From positions 1,054,001-1,118,000 of the forward strand of contig NZ_QRAO01000001.1 in assembly GCF_003353425.1 (NCBI RefSeq): a DNA stretch of 64,000 bases. Reading direction: 5' to 3'. A program made the translations under genes and the position numbers. Positions 1 to 7,750 of this stretch are shown here, piece after piece. Numbering within the stretch: position 1 is the stretch's first letter; each line of letters begins with the position of its first letter. The DNA comes from Marinirhabdus gelatinilytica. GTDB taxonomy: Bacteria; Bacteroidota; Bacteroidia; Flavobacteriales; Flavobacteriaceae. The notes below the pieces were generated by a model. The model was not told the DNA's origin, did not search any database, and worked only from the letters and a program-made list of their open reading frames with translations.

Positions 1-1408
1 CCCGCCAGATCGTGACCGTTTCGACCTGCGAATGAGTGGGAAATTGGAAGGAATAGGAGCACGACTTCAAAAAAAGAACGATTACATTAAAGTGGTGGAC
101 GTTATTAGCGGTGGCCCAGCCTGGAGAGGCGAACATATTGAAGTGGGAGACCTCATTACCAAAGTACGCCAAGAAGATGAAGATGAAGCCGTGAGTATTG
201 TGGGGATGCGAGTGGACGATGCCGTACAGCTCATTAAAGGCCCCAAGGGAACCAAGGTGGTCTTGACCATAAAAGGGGTAGATGGGACCACAAGAGAAGA
301 GACTATTACCAGAGACGTTGTAGAGCTTGAGGAAACCTATGCAAAGTCTACTGTTATAGAGAAAGAAGATAAAAAATTCGGGCTTATTAACCTTCCTGCG
401 TTCTATTTCGATATGGAAAACTACAAAGAGCGCAATTCTGCCAGCGATGTAAAGAGGGAGGTTGAGCGCCTAAAGGAAGAAGGAGTTGAAGGATTGGTGC
501 TGGACCTTCGAAACAATGGTGGAGGTTCCTTGCGTACCGCTGTGGATATTGCGGGGCTGTTTATCAAAGAGGGTCCTGTGGTTCAGGTTTCAAGCAGTAG
601 TGGGAAAGAGGTTCTAAAAGATAAAGACGATTCTATACTTTGGGATGGTCCGTTAGTGATCTTGGTGAACGAGCTTTCTGCCTCAGCATCCGAAATTCTT
701 GCAGCAGCTATGCAGGACTATAAAAGAGCTATTATCTTGGGAAGCAAGCAATCCTATGGTAAAGGAACCGTACAGAATTTGGTAGATCTTAACCAATGGC
801 TCCGTAAAAACGATATGGGAGATATGGGAGCACTTAAGGTAACTACACAAAAATTCTACCGTGTCAATGGTGGCTCTACCCAGTTGGAAGGCGTGAAGAG
901 CGATGTGGTAATGCCAGACCGTTTTAGCTATATCGATGTAGGCGAGAGAGATTATGAAAACCCACTGCCCTACGATAAGATTGCACCTGCAAAATACGAT
1001 GTTTGGGATGGTTATGTAGATTTTGACGAAGCCATAGCAAAAAGCCGTGAAAGAATGGCTAAGAGCCAGCAATTGGCTTTGATCGAAGAAAATGCACTAT
1101 GGATCAAAGAACGCCGTGACGAGACAGACGTGACTCTTAATTTTGATGAATATTATGCTGAAATTGAAAAGCGTAAAGCCGAAACCGAAAAATTTGATGC
1201 CATTGACGAGTATGATAACAAGTTGAATTATCGTTCCCTACCTGATGAGGTAGCCTTGATGAGACAGGACACTACCCTTCGCGAAAAGCGCAAGAGATGG
1301 CACAAAAGCTTGGCAAAAGATATTTATGTTGAAGAAGCCGTAAACGTGCTGGAAGACCTAAAGATTACAAACATAAAAGCCAAGAAAGTAGCCAATATTA
1401 AAAATTAG
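1..1408 (+). CDS. prc: C-terminal processing (tail-specific) protease Prc, 5' partial
   Basis: Periplasmic S41-family serine protease that degrades or trims proteins from their C-terminus. The frame is open from base 2 (PPDRDRFDLRMSGKLEGIGA), so the start lies upstream of the window and the ATG at 32 is internal. Visible in order: a PDZ domain with the GIGA entry, the S41 catalytic core with NELSASASE (nucleophile serine near residue 218 counted from base 32) and YGKGTVQ (general-base lysine near 244), then the long charged C-terminal domain typical of Prc rather than of short CtpA enzymes. It ends 55 bases before a strong intrinsic terminator. Family assignment is secure; substrates cannot be told. 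Confidence 0.93.
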   Translation, partial: PPDRDRFDLRMSGKLEGIGARLQKKNDYIKVVDVISGGPAWRGEHIEVGDLITKVRQEDEDEAVSIVGMRVDDAVQLIKGPKGTKVVLTIKGVDGTTREETITRDVVELEETYAKSTVIEKEDKKFGLINLPAFYFDMENYKERNSASDVKREVERLKEEGVEGLVLDLRNNGGGSLRTAVDIAGLFIKEGPVVQVSSSSGKEVLKDKDDSILWDGPLVILVNELSASASEILAAAMQDYKRAIILGSKQSYGKGTVQNLVDLNQWLRKNDMGDMGALKVTTQKFYRVNGGSTQLEGVKSDVVMPDRFSYIDVGERDYENPLPYDKIAPAKYDVWDGYVDFDEAIAKSRERMAKSQQLALIEENALWIKERRDETDVTLNFDEYYAEIEKRKAETEKFDAIDEYDNKLNYRSLPDEVALMRQDTTLREKRKRWHKSLAKDIYVEEAVNVLEDLKITNIKAKKVANIKN

Positions 1409-1423
1409 GAAATGCAAAACGCT

Positions 1424-1445
1424 AGGTTGAGCGTTGTCGAAACCT
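1424..1445 (+). repeat. Dispersed 22-bp intergenic repeat, copy 1
   Basis: An imperfect inverted repeat with outer arms AGGTT/AACCT around GAGCGTTGTCGA. Near-identical copies occur at 15088-15109 and, inverted, at 24902-24923. All three are intergenic. This looks like a REP-type short repeat; the function is not known. Confidence 0.6.
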
Positions 1446-1463
1446 AATGTTTTTACTAAATAT

Positions 1464-1501
1464 AAACCTGCCCACAATCAAAAGTTGGGCAGGTTTTTTT
1501 G
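1464..1501 (+). terminator. Intrinsic terminator after prc
   Basis: Arms AAACCTGCCCA (1464-1474) and TGGGCAGGTTT (1486-1496) are followed by an uninterrupted T-run. It lies before the ATG at 1509, which argues that the next gene starts there and not at the upstream TTG. Confidence 0.85.
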
Positions 1502-1508
1502 TAGTTTT

Positions 1509-2624
1509 ATGGCAGTGAAAAACAAGTCTACCTCACTTACCAAAATTGCGCTCAGGAAGTTCAAAAAAAACTTCTGGGGAATGCTCAGTCTCTGCTTTTT
1601 ATGTATTTGCACATTGGTTGCAATCTTTGCGTATGCCCTCACTCCGGACGATTCGGAAAACGCTAACCAGATGCATCTCTCCATCCACTCCAAGCAACCT
1701 GGATTTTCTGTAACTATGCTCACCATTCCTTCGGCAGTTGAAGAGGAGAATGGACTTGCCTCATTTTTCTTCGGGAAAAAAACCACTGCCACCGAAGTGC
1801 CCATTTCATCATATAAGGTGACTACTGAAGGTGTCTTGGCCACAGCATATTCGGGAGAAGGTGCCGATGGATTGCAAAAGGGATATAAAACCAACCTTTT
1901 CCCAAAAGCAAAATCTCCCGAAGAAATTTCAGCGAATTACATTTCAGAAAAAAAGTTTTTACTGGGTACCGATAAATACGGCCGTGATTTATTGAGCAGG
2001 ATGCTTGTTGGTATCCGTATTTCATTGGCCATTGGTTTTGTGGCAGTGTTCATCTCGTTGGTTATTGGCATTAGTCTGGGAGCCATCGCAGGTTATTTTG
2101 GCGGAAAGGTAGATGCTGCCATCATGTGGCTTATAAATGTAACGTGGTCCATCCCAACACTGCTGCTTGTTATTGCCATAACATTGGCTTTGGGAAAAGG
2201 ATTTTGGCAGGTTTTTATCGCCGTGGGGCTCACCATGTGGGTAGAAGTAGCGCGTGTGGTCCGGGGCCAGGTGATGGGGGTGAAACAAATGCAATATGTA
2301 ACCGCTGCACGGTCACTGGGATATACAGATTTCAGGATTATATTAAAGCACATTCTTCCCAATGCTATGGCGCCAGTGATTATTATCTCGGCGGCCAATT
2401 TTGCCGCTGCCATTTTAATTGAAAGTGGCTTGAGCTTCTTGGGAATAGGCGCACAGCCTCCAATGCCCAGTTGGGGAGGGATTATTAAGGATCATTATAG
2501 TTATATCATTTTGGGAAAACCCTATCTGGCCATTATTCCCGGGCTGGCCATTATGAGTCTGGTTACCGCTTTTATGCTCATCGGGAATGCACTGCGGGAT
2601 GCCTTGGATGTGAAGACAAGTTGA
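1509..2624 (+). CDS. ABC transporter permease, OppC/DppC type (peptide transport)
   Basis: Inner-membrane permease of the binding-protein-dependent (oligo/dipeptide) class, 371 aa from this start. An upstream in-frame TTG at 1434 exists, but it would place the terminator at 1464-1501 inside the gene. There is one N-terminal membrane segment, a periplasmic insert of about 110 residues that is larger than in E. coli OppC, then five membrane segments carrying the EAA-type loop (AARSLGYTDFRIILKHILPN) that contacts the ATPase. The C-terminal SFLGIGAQPPMPSWGGII is classic for OppC. No partner permease, binding protein or ATPase is adjacent in the window, so it may be an orphan component that assembles with distant genes. 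Confidence 0.88.
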   Translation: MAVKNKSTSLTKIALRKFKKNFWGMLSLCFLCICTLVAIFAYALTPDDSENANQMHLSIHSKQPGFSVTMLTIPSAVEEENGLASFFFGKKTTATEVPISSYKVTTEGVLATAYSGEGADGLQKGYKTNLFPKAKSPEEISANYISEKKFLLGTDKYGRDLLSRMLVGIRISLAIGFVAVFISLVIGISLGAIAGYFGGKVDAAIMWLINVTWSIPTLLLVIAITLALGKGFWQVFIAVGLTMWVEVARVVRGQVMGVKQMQYVTAARSLGYTDFRIILKHILPNAMAPVIIISAANFAAAILIESGLSFLGIGAQPPMPSWGGIIKDHYSYIILGKPYLAIIPGLAIMSLVTAFMLIGNALRDALDVKTS

Positions 2625-2826
2625 TTTTTCGCTAGTTTGTTTCTTGGAAATACCGTTTCAAAACATTACTTCATTACGGGTTTGTTGCATGTCCTTCGGT
2701 CCTATTAAAACTCTTTTTCTTTTCAAATTAATGTTGATATCAATTCATAAATTCTAACTCAGAATTTATGAATTCAAACTTGTCTTCCTTGCTTTTTCTG
2801 AAAATACCATCCAACTTTGGTACAAC

Positions 2827-2912
2827 AAAAAACCTACTAATCCTTTGATGCTCAGCTTTATGTTTAACTGGGGAGTTAGTACGCTGAGTGAAAAGGTAGG
2901 GTAGGTTTTTTT
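2827..2912. terminator. Large imperfect hairpin, possible bidirectional terminator
   Basis: AAAAAACCTAC (2827-2837) pairs with GTAGGTTTTTT near 2901-2911 and GCTCAGC (2850-2856) with GCTGAG (2883-2888), with bulges between. The left A-run and right T-run would allow termination in both directions. Confidence 0.5.
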
Positions 2913-2964
2913 AAAATAAATTTTCAACATAATTATAATGCTGTGACACCGAGTGCTTAAAACC

Positions 2965-3034
2965 AAAAAAAGAGAAAGCCCCTACTAGGTAGGAGCTCTC
3001 GCAGAATTTCAACAAACAAGCGATTGCCTGTTCT
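2965..3034 (-). ncRNA. Candidate small RNA, minus strand
   Basis: The minus strand carries TTG (complement of 3066-3068), 19 bases, then TATATTTA (complement of 3039-3046), close to the Bacteroidota sigma-A consensus. The predicted transcript starts near 3034 and ends in a hairpin (stem CCTAC/GTAGG with flanking GAG/CTC, 2972-3000) followed by a T7 run (complement of 2965-2971). The product would be about 70 nt. I recognise no known RNA family and see no frame worth calling. Confidence 0.4.
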
Positions 3035-3037
3035 ATG

Positions 3038-3068
3038 GTAAATATACAATTATTTGAAGAACCGGCAA
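3038..3068 (-). promoter_or_regulatory. Bacteroidota-type promoter for the candidate small RNA
   Basis: TTG at the -33 position, a 19-base spacer and TATATTTA at -7 on the minus strand, against the consensus TTG-N19-TAnnTTTG. Confidence 0.4.
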
Positions 3069-3149
3069 GGCTGGTGGGATGCTCCCACCCAAAACCAAGC
3101 CGCGGAAACCGAAAAGCGAATGAGTAGGTGTTTTTTAAAGTAATGTATT

Positions 3150-3713
3150 ATGAGAAATTTTAAACCATTTCTAATTTTAATTTTTTTACTATCAACAACA
3201 TATGGTGTTGCACAGGAAAAATATACAGAAGCATCTGTAACAAATGCATTGAAAGAGAATTTCGTTGTTTTTGTTGAAAATGTCCGTCCGGCGTATACAA
3301 AAGGTGATAATTATGCTGAATTTAAAAGAGGTGTTTTAGTAGGAACATCTAAACCGCCTAATTATACCTTGCCGCCGATTCCTATAGAAGGCGAAAACTT
3401 ATTAAAAGAGGCATATCGAGTTTTGGTTGCCAATTACTCTCCCAATCAGATAATGCAGGGATCTAATTTTAAATTGGTGGGAAAAGCTGTACTTTATATT
3501 AACGATCAAACTCAAAAGAAGAGTGTTGCAGATGCTGAAGCAGCATTATTTGGAGGAAATGATTATTTACTAAACAATAACGTAATACTGAATTCTTCCA
3601 GAGGTGAATGTAAGTGGTGGGAGCTTTGGTGCCATCTAAATCAGGTATTTGGAAGTGGCGGCGGAGCACAGATTCTTCAAACAATTGTAACCATAATTAT
3701 CAACATTCTTTAA
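3150..3713 (+). CDS. Secreted protein of unknown function, 187 aa
   Basis: Not recognised. The N-terminus MRNFKPFLILIFLLSTTYGV followed by AQEKY is a signal peptide with an AQ cleavage site typical of Flavobacteriaceae. The middle is mixed alpha/beta with two nearby tryptophan/cysteine motifs (CKWWELWC). The C-terminus is a hydrophobic stretch (ILQTIVTIIINIL) ending at the stop, which could be a membrane-inserting tail. Base composition is AT-richer than the flanking housekeeping genes. It precedes a lipoprotein gene by about 100 bases, separated by a perfect inverted repeat. Confidence 0.7.
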   Translation: MRNFKPFLILIFLLSTTYGVAQEKYTEASVTNALKENFVVFVENVRPAYTKGDNYAEFKRGVLVGTSKPPNYTLPPIPIEGENLLKEAYRVLVANYSPNQIMQGSNFKLVGKAVLYINDQTQKKSVADAEAALFGGNDYLLNNNVILNSSRGECKWWELWCHLNQVFGSGGGAQILQTIVTIIINIL

Positions 3714-3730
3714 TTTGTTTATTAAAATTT

Positions 3731-3787
3731 AAAGTAAACACAGAATATTCACGAAATTGGTAGTGATTAAAGTTCTGTGTTTACTTT
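3731..3787. terminator. Long perfect inverted repeat (15-bp arms)
   Basis: AAAGTAAACACAGAA (3731-3745) and TTCTGTGTTTACTTT (3773-3787) are exact reverse complements with a 27-base loop. There is no T-run beyond the stem, so it may be a terminator, an mRNA-stabilising hairpin or a protein site. Confidence 0.5.
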
Positions 3788-3812
3788 AACCAATTGACAT
3801 AAAATCTTTCCC

Positions 3813-4556
3813 ATGAAAAACTTTCTTGTTTTAGTGATACTTTCCTTGTCTTTTCTAAGCTGCAAAAATCTATTATTCAATGCAGGATTAAGTGCTATGG
3901 GTGTTTATGATGAAGAAGCAAAGTATCATTTAGCTAAATCTAGGTCAAAGGTTATAGTAATACTTCCCACTCATCACATAGGAACCCCAGAATACTATGC
4001 AGATTTAAAGAGTAAAATAGACTCTTTAGCGGCCATTGAGTTTTATTTTTATGTGGAAAGTGTTAATACTCAAAGTCATGATGATTCACTTTTAAGAAAA
4101 TTCAGGAAGTTTTCTGGCAATCCAATTCCTGCATCTGGGTACAAGAATATTGTGGATTCGGTATTGGGAAAAAAGTTCAAGATTAAGTTTAAAAAAGAAA
4201 TTATCGATCAACCATCATATCCCGAACTTGGAGTCCCTTCAGAGAGATACAGTAACGTAGATGCTACCTTAGAACAGTTGGTGGGATATTATGAAAATCG
4301 ATACGGCCCAATACAATTGGACCCGTGTGATTTTGAAACTGAAATATTCGAGGAAACTTCATGTAAAAAAATGAATGTGGCTAGAGAAGTGAAGAAAGAT
4401 GTAATTGAGGATTTCAGAAATGAGATTGTTCTAAACCGAATTGATTCCGAAAAAGAACCTAAAATTGTTCTAATATATGGTGATGGGCATACTCCTGGAT
4501 TAATTAGTGGTCTCAAGGTGAGAGGCTTTTTGATTCAAGAATCAGTTAAAGATTAG
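3813..4556 (+). CDS. Lipoprotein with possible TraB/TIKI-like fold
   Basis: A lipoprotein signal is clear (MKNFLVLVILSLSFLSC, lipidated cysteine 17), giving a surface or periplasmic protein of 247 aa. The mature part begins with VIVILPTHHIGTPEYY and ends near IYGDGHTPGLISGL. Two histidine motifs, the second a G-x-GH-x-PG type near the C-terminus, are reminiscent of the TraB/PrgY/TIKI superfamily, whose members use such motifs for metal-dependent proteolysis. This assignment is inferred from motif shape only. The gene stands alone between an inverted repeat and a long AT-rich gap. Otherwise it should be read as an unknown lipoprotein. Confidence 0.65.
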   Translation: MKNFLVLVILSLSFLSCKNLLFNAGLSAMGVYDEEAKYHLAKSRSKVIVILPTHHIGTPEYYADLKSKIDSLAAIEFYFYVESVNTQSHDDSLLRKFRKFSGNPIPASGYKNIVDSVLGKKFKIKFKKEIIDQPSYPELGVPSERYSNVDATLEQLVGYYENRYGPIQLDPCDFETEIFEETSCKKMNVAREVKKDVIEDFRNEIVLNRIDSEKEPKIVLIYGDGHTPGLISGLKVRGFLIQESVKD

Positions 4557-4740
4557 ATAATCAACGTTTCACAATATAAATATAGAATTTATAAATTCTA
4601 CAGTCCTTAAAGGTAATTAGTACTTATGTGCTTAAAATTGACTTTCTGTAATTTATGTTTTTTGCTTAGAGACATACATAGAGTGAACCTCTGAGTAGCG
4701 TTAAGTACTACCATAATAACACATTAAATACATACATATA

Positions 4741-5172
4741 ATGAAAATATATATCACATTACTTTTATGTAGTATAAGCACCATCTGCTCTGCACAAAGA
4801 GGCTCTGTTTTAGTAGACGCTTCCTTTAACGGCTTTCATTGCGATGGCAAGCACGGCATTTGCGATATAGATAATGCCACCAACCGTGCGCAGAGCAATA
4901 CCGAGATTACCTTCAACGAAGATGGTACACTAACCCTCAAAATAAACCGCTCAAAGCTGTCACCCAACGATGTTAAAAGTATTGCTGGTACAAATTCCCT
5001 CTCAAAAAACAATTCGCAACCCAACCATTTTATAGTAAACGAAAATTTCACACTGTCTGGCGCAATCGTCAAGGACCTTACCAACGAGGAAAAAGTATTG
5101 CGCATAAAAAAAGAAAGCTATCCTATACAGGTTACTAACGAGCACTTAACCATAACCTTTACCTTGGAATGA
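4741..5172 (+). CDS. Small secreted protein of unknown function, 143 aa
   Basis: Not recognised. A signal peptide (MKIYITLLLCSISTICSA, then QRGS) predicts export. The mature protein of about 125 residues is predominantly beta-prone, with a short cysteine pair FHCDGKHGICD near its start that could form a disulfide or bind a metal. It is followed after one base by the next gene, so the two are almost certainly co-transcribed and probably functionally linked. Confidence 0.7.
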   Translation: MKIYITLLLCSISTICSAQRGSVLVDASFNGFHCDGKHGICDIDNATNRAQSNTEITFNEDGTLTLKINRSKLSPNDVKSIAGTNSLSKNNSQPNHFIVNENFTLSGAIVKDLTNEEKVLRIKKESYPIQVTNEHLTITFTLE

Positions 5173-5173
5173 T

Positions 5174-6328
5174 ATGGTGCGCCTCTTCTACATAGCAATG
5201 GTTATTTTGTGTATGACGCAATTTGTGAATGCAAAAACATTGCGGGATGACGATGTTAAAATCGTATTGGAAGAGATGGGCCTGGAAATGTCTTTAATAT
5301 CCAAAACTTTTATAATAAAGCTTCAGCAATATGAAGAGCGATTGTTTACTACCCACCAAATGCTCAGGTCGGTGAACAGTGTCGATGAAAAATTACACTG
5401 GTTGCTCCAAAAAGAGGACCTCGAAAAAGAAATAGATATTTTGGAGGCGCGCTATCTTTCAGACATCAGTAAAATACGCTACCTCAAGGGCCTACAGATT
5501 ATTAAGATTCTCTACGAGAAAACCTTGTCCTTGGACCATCACTTCTCCACCGTTAGTACTTTAAATGAAATCAATAAAATATCCAACCCAAATCAATATG
5601 AGGAATTCAGGGAGGTGAAGGAATTATTGCAAACAAAAAAAGAGAAAAAAGCGGGCTTCGACTTATCCACAATACTTGGTAATAACATCTATACATCAGT
5701 AGTACATTCGTTTGTGTCGCTCTTTACCAATGAAAACACTTCAAAAGTGGAAAAGCAAGGCCAGATAAAGGATGTAGAGTGTATATTGGATTTTACCTTG
5801 CGAATGCACCAAGACCTCAACACCATCTATTTTGAGACTGTTTTCCTGCAAAAGAGCAACGAAACCATAATGGAAGAGCTCGAAAAACTTTTTAACGATT
5901 ATACACAGCCCATACACTATAAAACCGCACTGAAAAAATGTAGAGAAAATGATGACTGGGGTGCTGTTAGAAATAACCTAAATGAATATTTGGACAATCT
6001 CAATACTACCATAGCGTCTGGCAACAAGGCTTCAAAGGTTCGATCTATGCAAATTGATCTGCAGTTCCCAATAGACAGACTGTTGCAATTCATTACCCAA
6101 TACAATGCATTTATCGATCAAGGAGAAAAATTCTATGAAAAGTTCGGTATTATGCTCAATAGTTATGAAAATGAGCAACAATGCGCTAACGAGATCCCAA
6201 CCGAATACCAAACGCTGAAAAATAATATCTCGCTATCTATCGAGAAATTCAATACGGCGTATAAACCTATTGAGATCAATGGCAGCAAACTGAAACAATT
6301 GCTCTATGGTATCAATGAATACGAATAA
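5174..6328 (+). CDS. Secreted, helical coiled-coil protein of unknown function, 384 aa
   Basis: Not recognised. A signal peptide is present (MVRLFYIAMVILCMTQFVNA, then KTLR). The rest is almost entirely alpha-helical and highly charged with leucine-rich heptads, for example around KLHWLLQKEDLEKEIDILEA, suggesting an elongated periplasmic or secreted coiled coil. There is no catalytic motif. The start follows the upstream stop by a single base, indicating translational coupling. An endonuclease gene follows after 99 bases on the same strand. Confidence 0.7.
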   Translation: MVRLFYIAMVILCMTQFVNAKTLRDDDVKIVLEEMGLEMSLISKTFIIKLQQYEERLFTTHQMLRSVNSVDEKLHWLLQKEDLEKEIDILEARYLSDISKIRYLKGLQIIKILYEKTLSLDHHFSTVSTLNEINKISNPNQYEEFREVKELLQTKKEKKAGFDLSTILGNNIYTSVVHSFVSLFTNENTSKVEKQGQIKDVECILDFTLRMHQDLNTIYFETVFLQKSNETIMEELEKLFNDYTQPIHYKTALKKCRENDDWGAVRNNLNEYLDNLNTTIASGNKASKVRSMQIDLQFPIDRLLQFITQYNAFIDQGEKFYEKFGIMLNSYENEQQCANEIPTEYQTLKNNISLSIEKFNTAYKPIEINGSKLKQLLYGINEYE

Positions 6329-6427
6329 CGGAAGGACTTGTTGAAATACTACCCAAAGACCTACACTTTTTAGAAAGATTTTCTCCCAATTCAGGTCAGT
6401 TTTACAGCGGTAGCCTATTTTTGTGGT

Positions 6428-7231
6428 ATGAACCGAAAACACCTATATCCCTTGCTCATAGTACTCGTTACGGTAATCTTGTATTTTGTGGATACGTACG
6501 TGGACAGGCAGCAAGAGGAATATCCTGAAACCAATAATTCCCAAACAAGTTATTCTGAATTTGATGAAGGTTTTTTGCCAACTTCCACCACGGGAGTTGT
6601 TGTCCCGCATCAATATTACACACTATCCTATGTTGAGGCCCACGAACAAGCAGAATGGGTAGCATACGAATTAAAAAAAAACCAAATAAAGAACAACGAT
6701 TTTAAGCGCCCATATTTTGTGCAGGATAGGAGCGTAGCAACTGGATCGGCAGATTGGCGCAATTATAAGAACTCAGGGTACGACCGTGGGCACTTGGTTC
6801 CCGCAGCCGACCGTGAGTTTGACTACGAGGCCTACCACGAAACATTTTTGACCAGTAATATAAGCCCGCAGAACAGAGATTTCAACGGCGGTATCTGGAA
6901 CAAGTTGGAACAGAAGGTGCGCTATTGGGCAAAACGACACGATGGGGTTTTTGTGGTTACAGGCGGTATTTTGCGGGACGGGTTGCCAACCATTGGTGAC
7001 GAGCGGGTTTCGGTACCCGAGGAGTTCTATAAGATTGTGCTCGACAAACGTAAAGGTGAGTATAAGGTATTGGCTTTTTTGATACCCAATACTTCCACTA
7101 CCACATCCTTTTATGACTATATCGTCACGGTTGATAAAATTGAAGAAAAGACAGGCATCAACTTTTTTCCGAAGCTTTCAGAAGCTGAACAGCAGAAAAT
7201 GGAGAGCTCAACAGATAGGTCCGAATGGTGA
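6428..7231 (+). CDS. Membrane-anchored DNA/RNA non-specific endonuclease (NucA/NUC1 family)
   Basis: Beta-beta-alpha metal nuclease that cleaves DNA and RNA without sequence specificity. Residues 5-22 form one membrane anchor or uncleaved signal, so the enzyme acts outside the cytoplasm. The family signature DRGHLVPAADR is complete, with general-base His122, and the metal-binding asparagine lies in NISPQNRDFNGGIWNKLE (about residue 153). Its 267 aa fit the family. A TATTTTTG element ends five bases before the ATG, so the mRNA may have almost no leader. Likely uses are nucleic-acid scavenging or extracellular DNA degradation. Confidence 0.9.
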   Translation: MNRKHLYPLLIVLVTVILYFVDTYVDRQQEEYPETNNSQTSYSEFDEGFLPTSTTGVVVPHQYYTLSYVEAHEQAEWVAYELKKNQIKNNDFKRPYFVQDRSVATGSADWRNYKNSGYDRGHLVPAADREFDYEAYHETFLTSNISPQNRDFNGGIWNKLEQKVRYWAKRHDGVFVVTGGILRDGLPTIGDERVSVPEEFYKIVLDKRKGEYKVLAFLIPNTSTTTSFYDYIVTVDKIEEKTGINFFPKLSEAEQQKMESSTDRSEW

Positions 7232-7330
7232 TCTTCGGCACAATTTTATATTTTACTGAAAATAAAAATAAAATCACCCATCACGTATGATTCCTATTTA
7301 TTGATGAGGTAAGAAAAGCCTGTTCTTCAA

Positions 7331-7750
7331 CCTTCGGTTTCGGTTTCGGTTTCCTGTTTCGATTTCATCAGGTATAATAATAATTCCCCCCGTCCAATCG
7401 AATAAAGACAAACAATGGGCTTTACTGCCGCCATCGCAAGCTGTTTTTTGTGCTGCGCATTTTACAAAAAACACCTTGCTCGCCACCCCGTTTTCAGCCT
7501 TCGGTTTCGGTTTCGGTTTCCTGTTTCGATTTCATCAGGTATAATAATAATTCCCCCCGTCCAATCGAATAAAGACAAACAATGGGCTTTACTGCCGCCA
7601 TCGCAAGCTGTTTTTTGTGCTGCGCATTTTACAAAAAACACCTTGCTCGCCACCCCGTTTTCAGCCTTCGGTTTCGGTTTCGGTTTCTTGTTTCGATTTC
7701 ATCAGGTATAATAATAATTCCCCCCGTCCAATCGAATAAAGACAAACAAC
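7331..7750. repeat. 167-bp tandem repeat, about 2.5 copies, covering the rodA 3' end
   Basis: Units start at 7331, 7498 and 7665. The first two are full length (167 bp) and the third is partial (86 bp to 7750). Each unit opens with a TTCGGT hexamer run. The third unit contains the last 16 codons and stop of rodA; units 1 and 2 repeat that tail with non-coding spacer. Copy 3 differs from copy 2 by at least one base (C to T near 7688). The rest of 7232-7701 holds no gene. Confidence 0.9.

Larger units (their letters stand above)
2625..3149. other. 525-bp gene-free stretch with hairpins
   Basis: No convincing coding frame. It holds a large imperfect hairpin ending in T7 (2827-2912) and, on the minus strand, a consensus-like promoter and a terminator that bracket a candidate small RNA of about 70 nt (2965-3034). 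A GC-richer block at 3061-3125 contains the perfect inverted repeat GGTGGGA/TCCCACC around TGC (about 3074-3090). Confidence 0.55.

Noticed and set aside
683-1072. 129-codon minus-strand frame opposite prc
   Set aside because: It lies entirely antisense to the conserved S41 protease domain and has the composition of a complementary-frame shadow.
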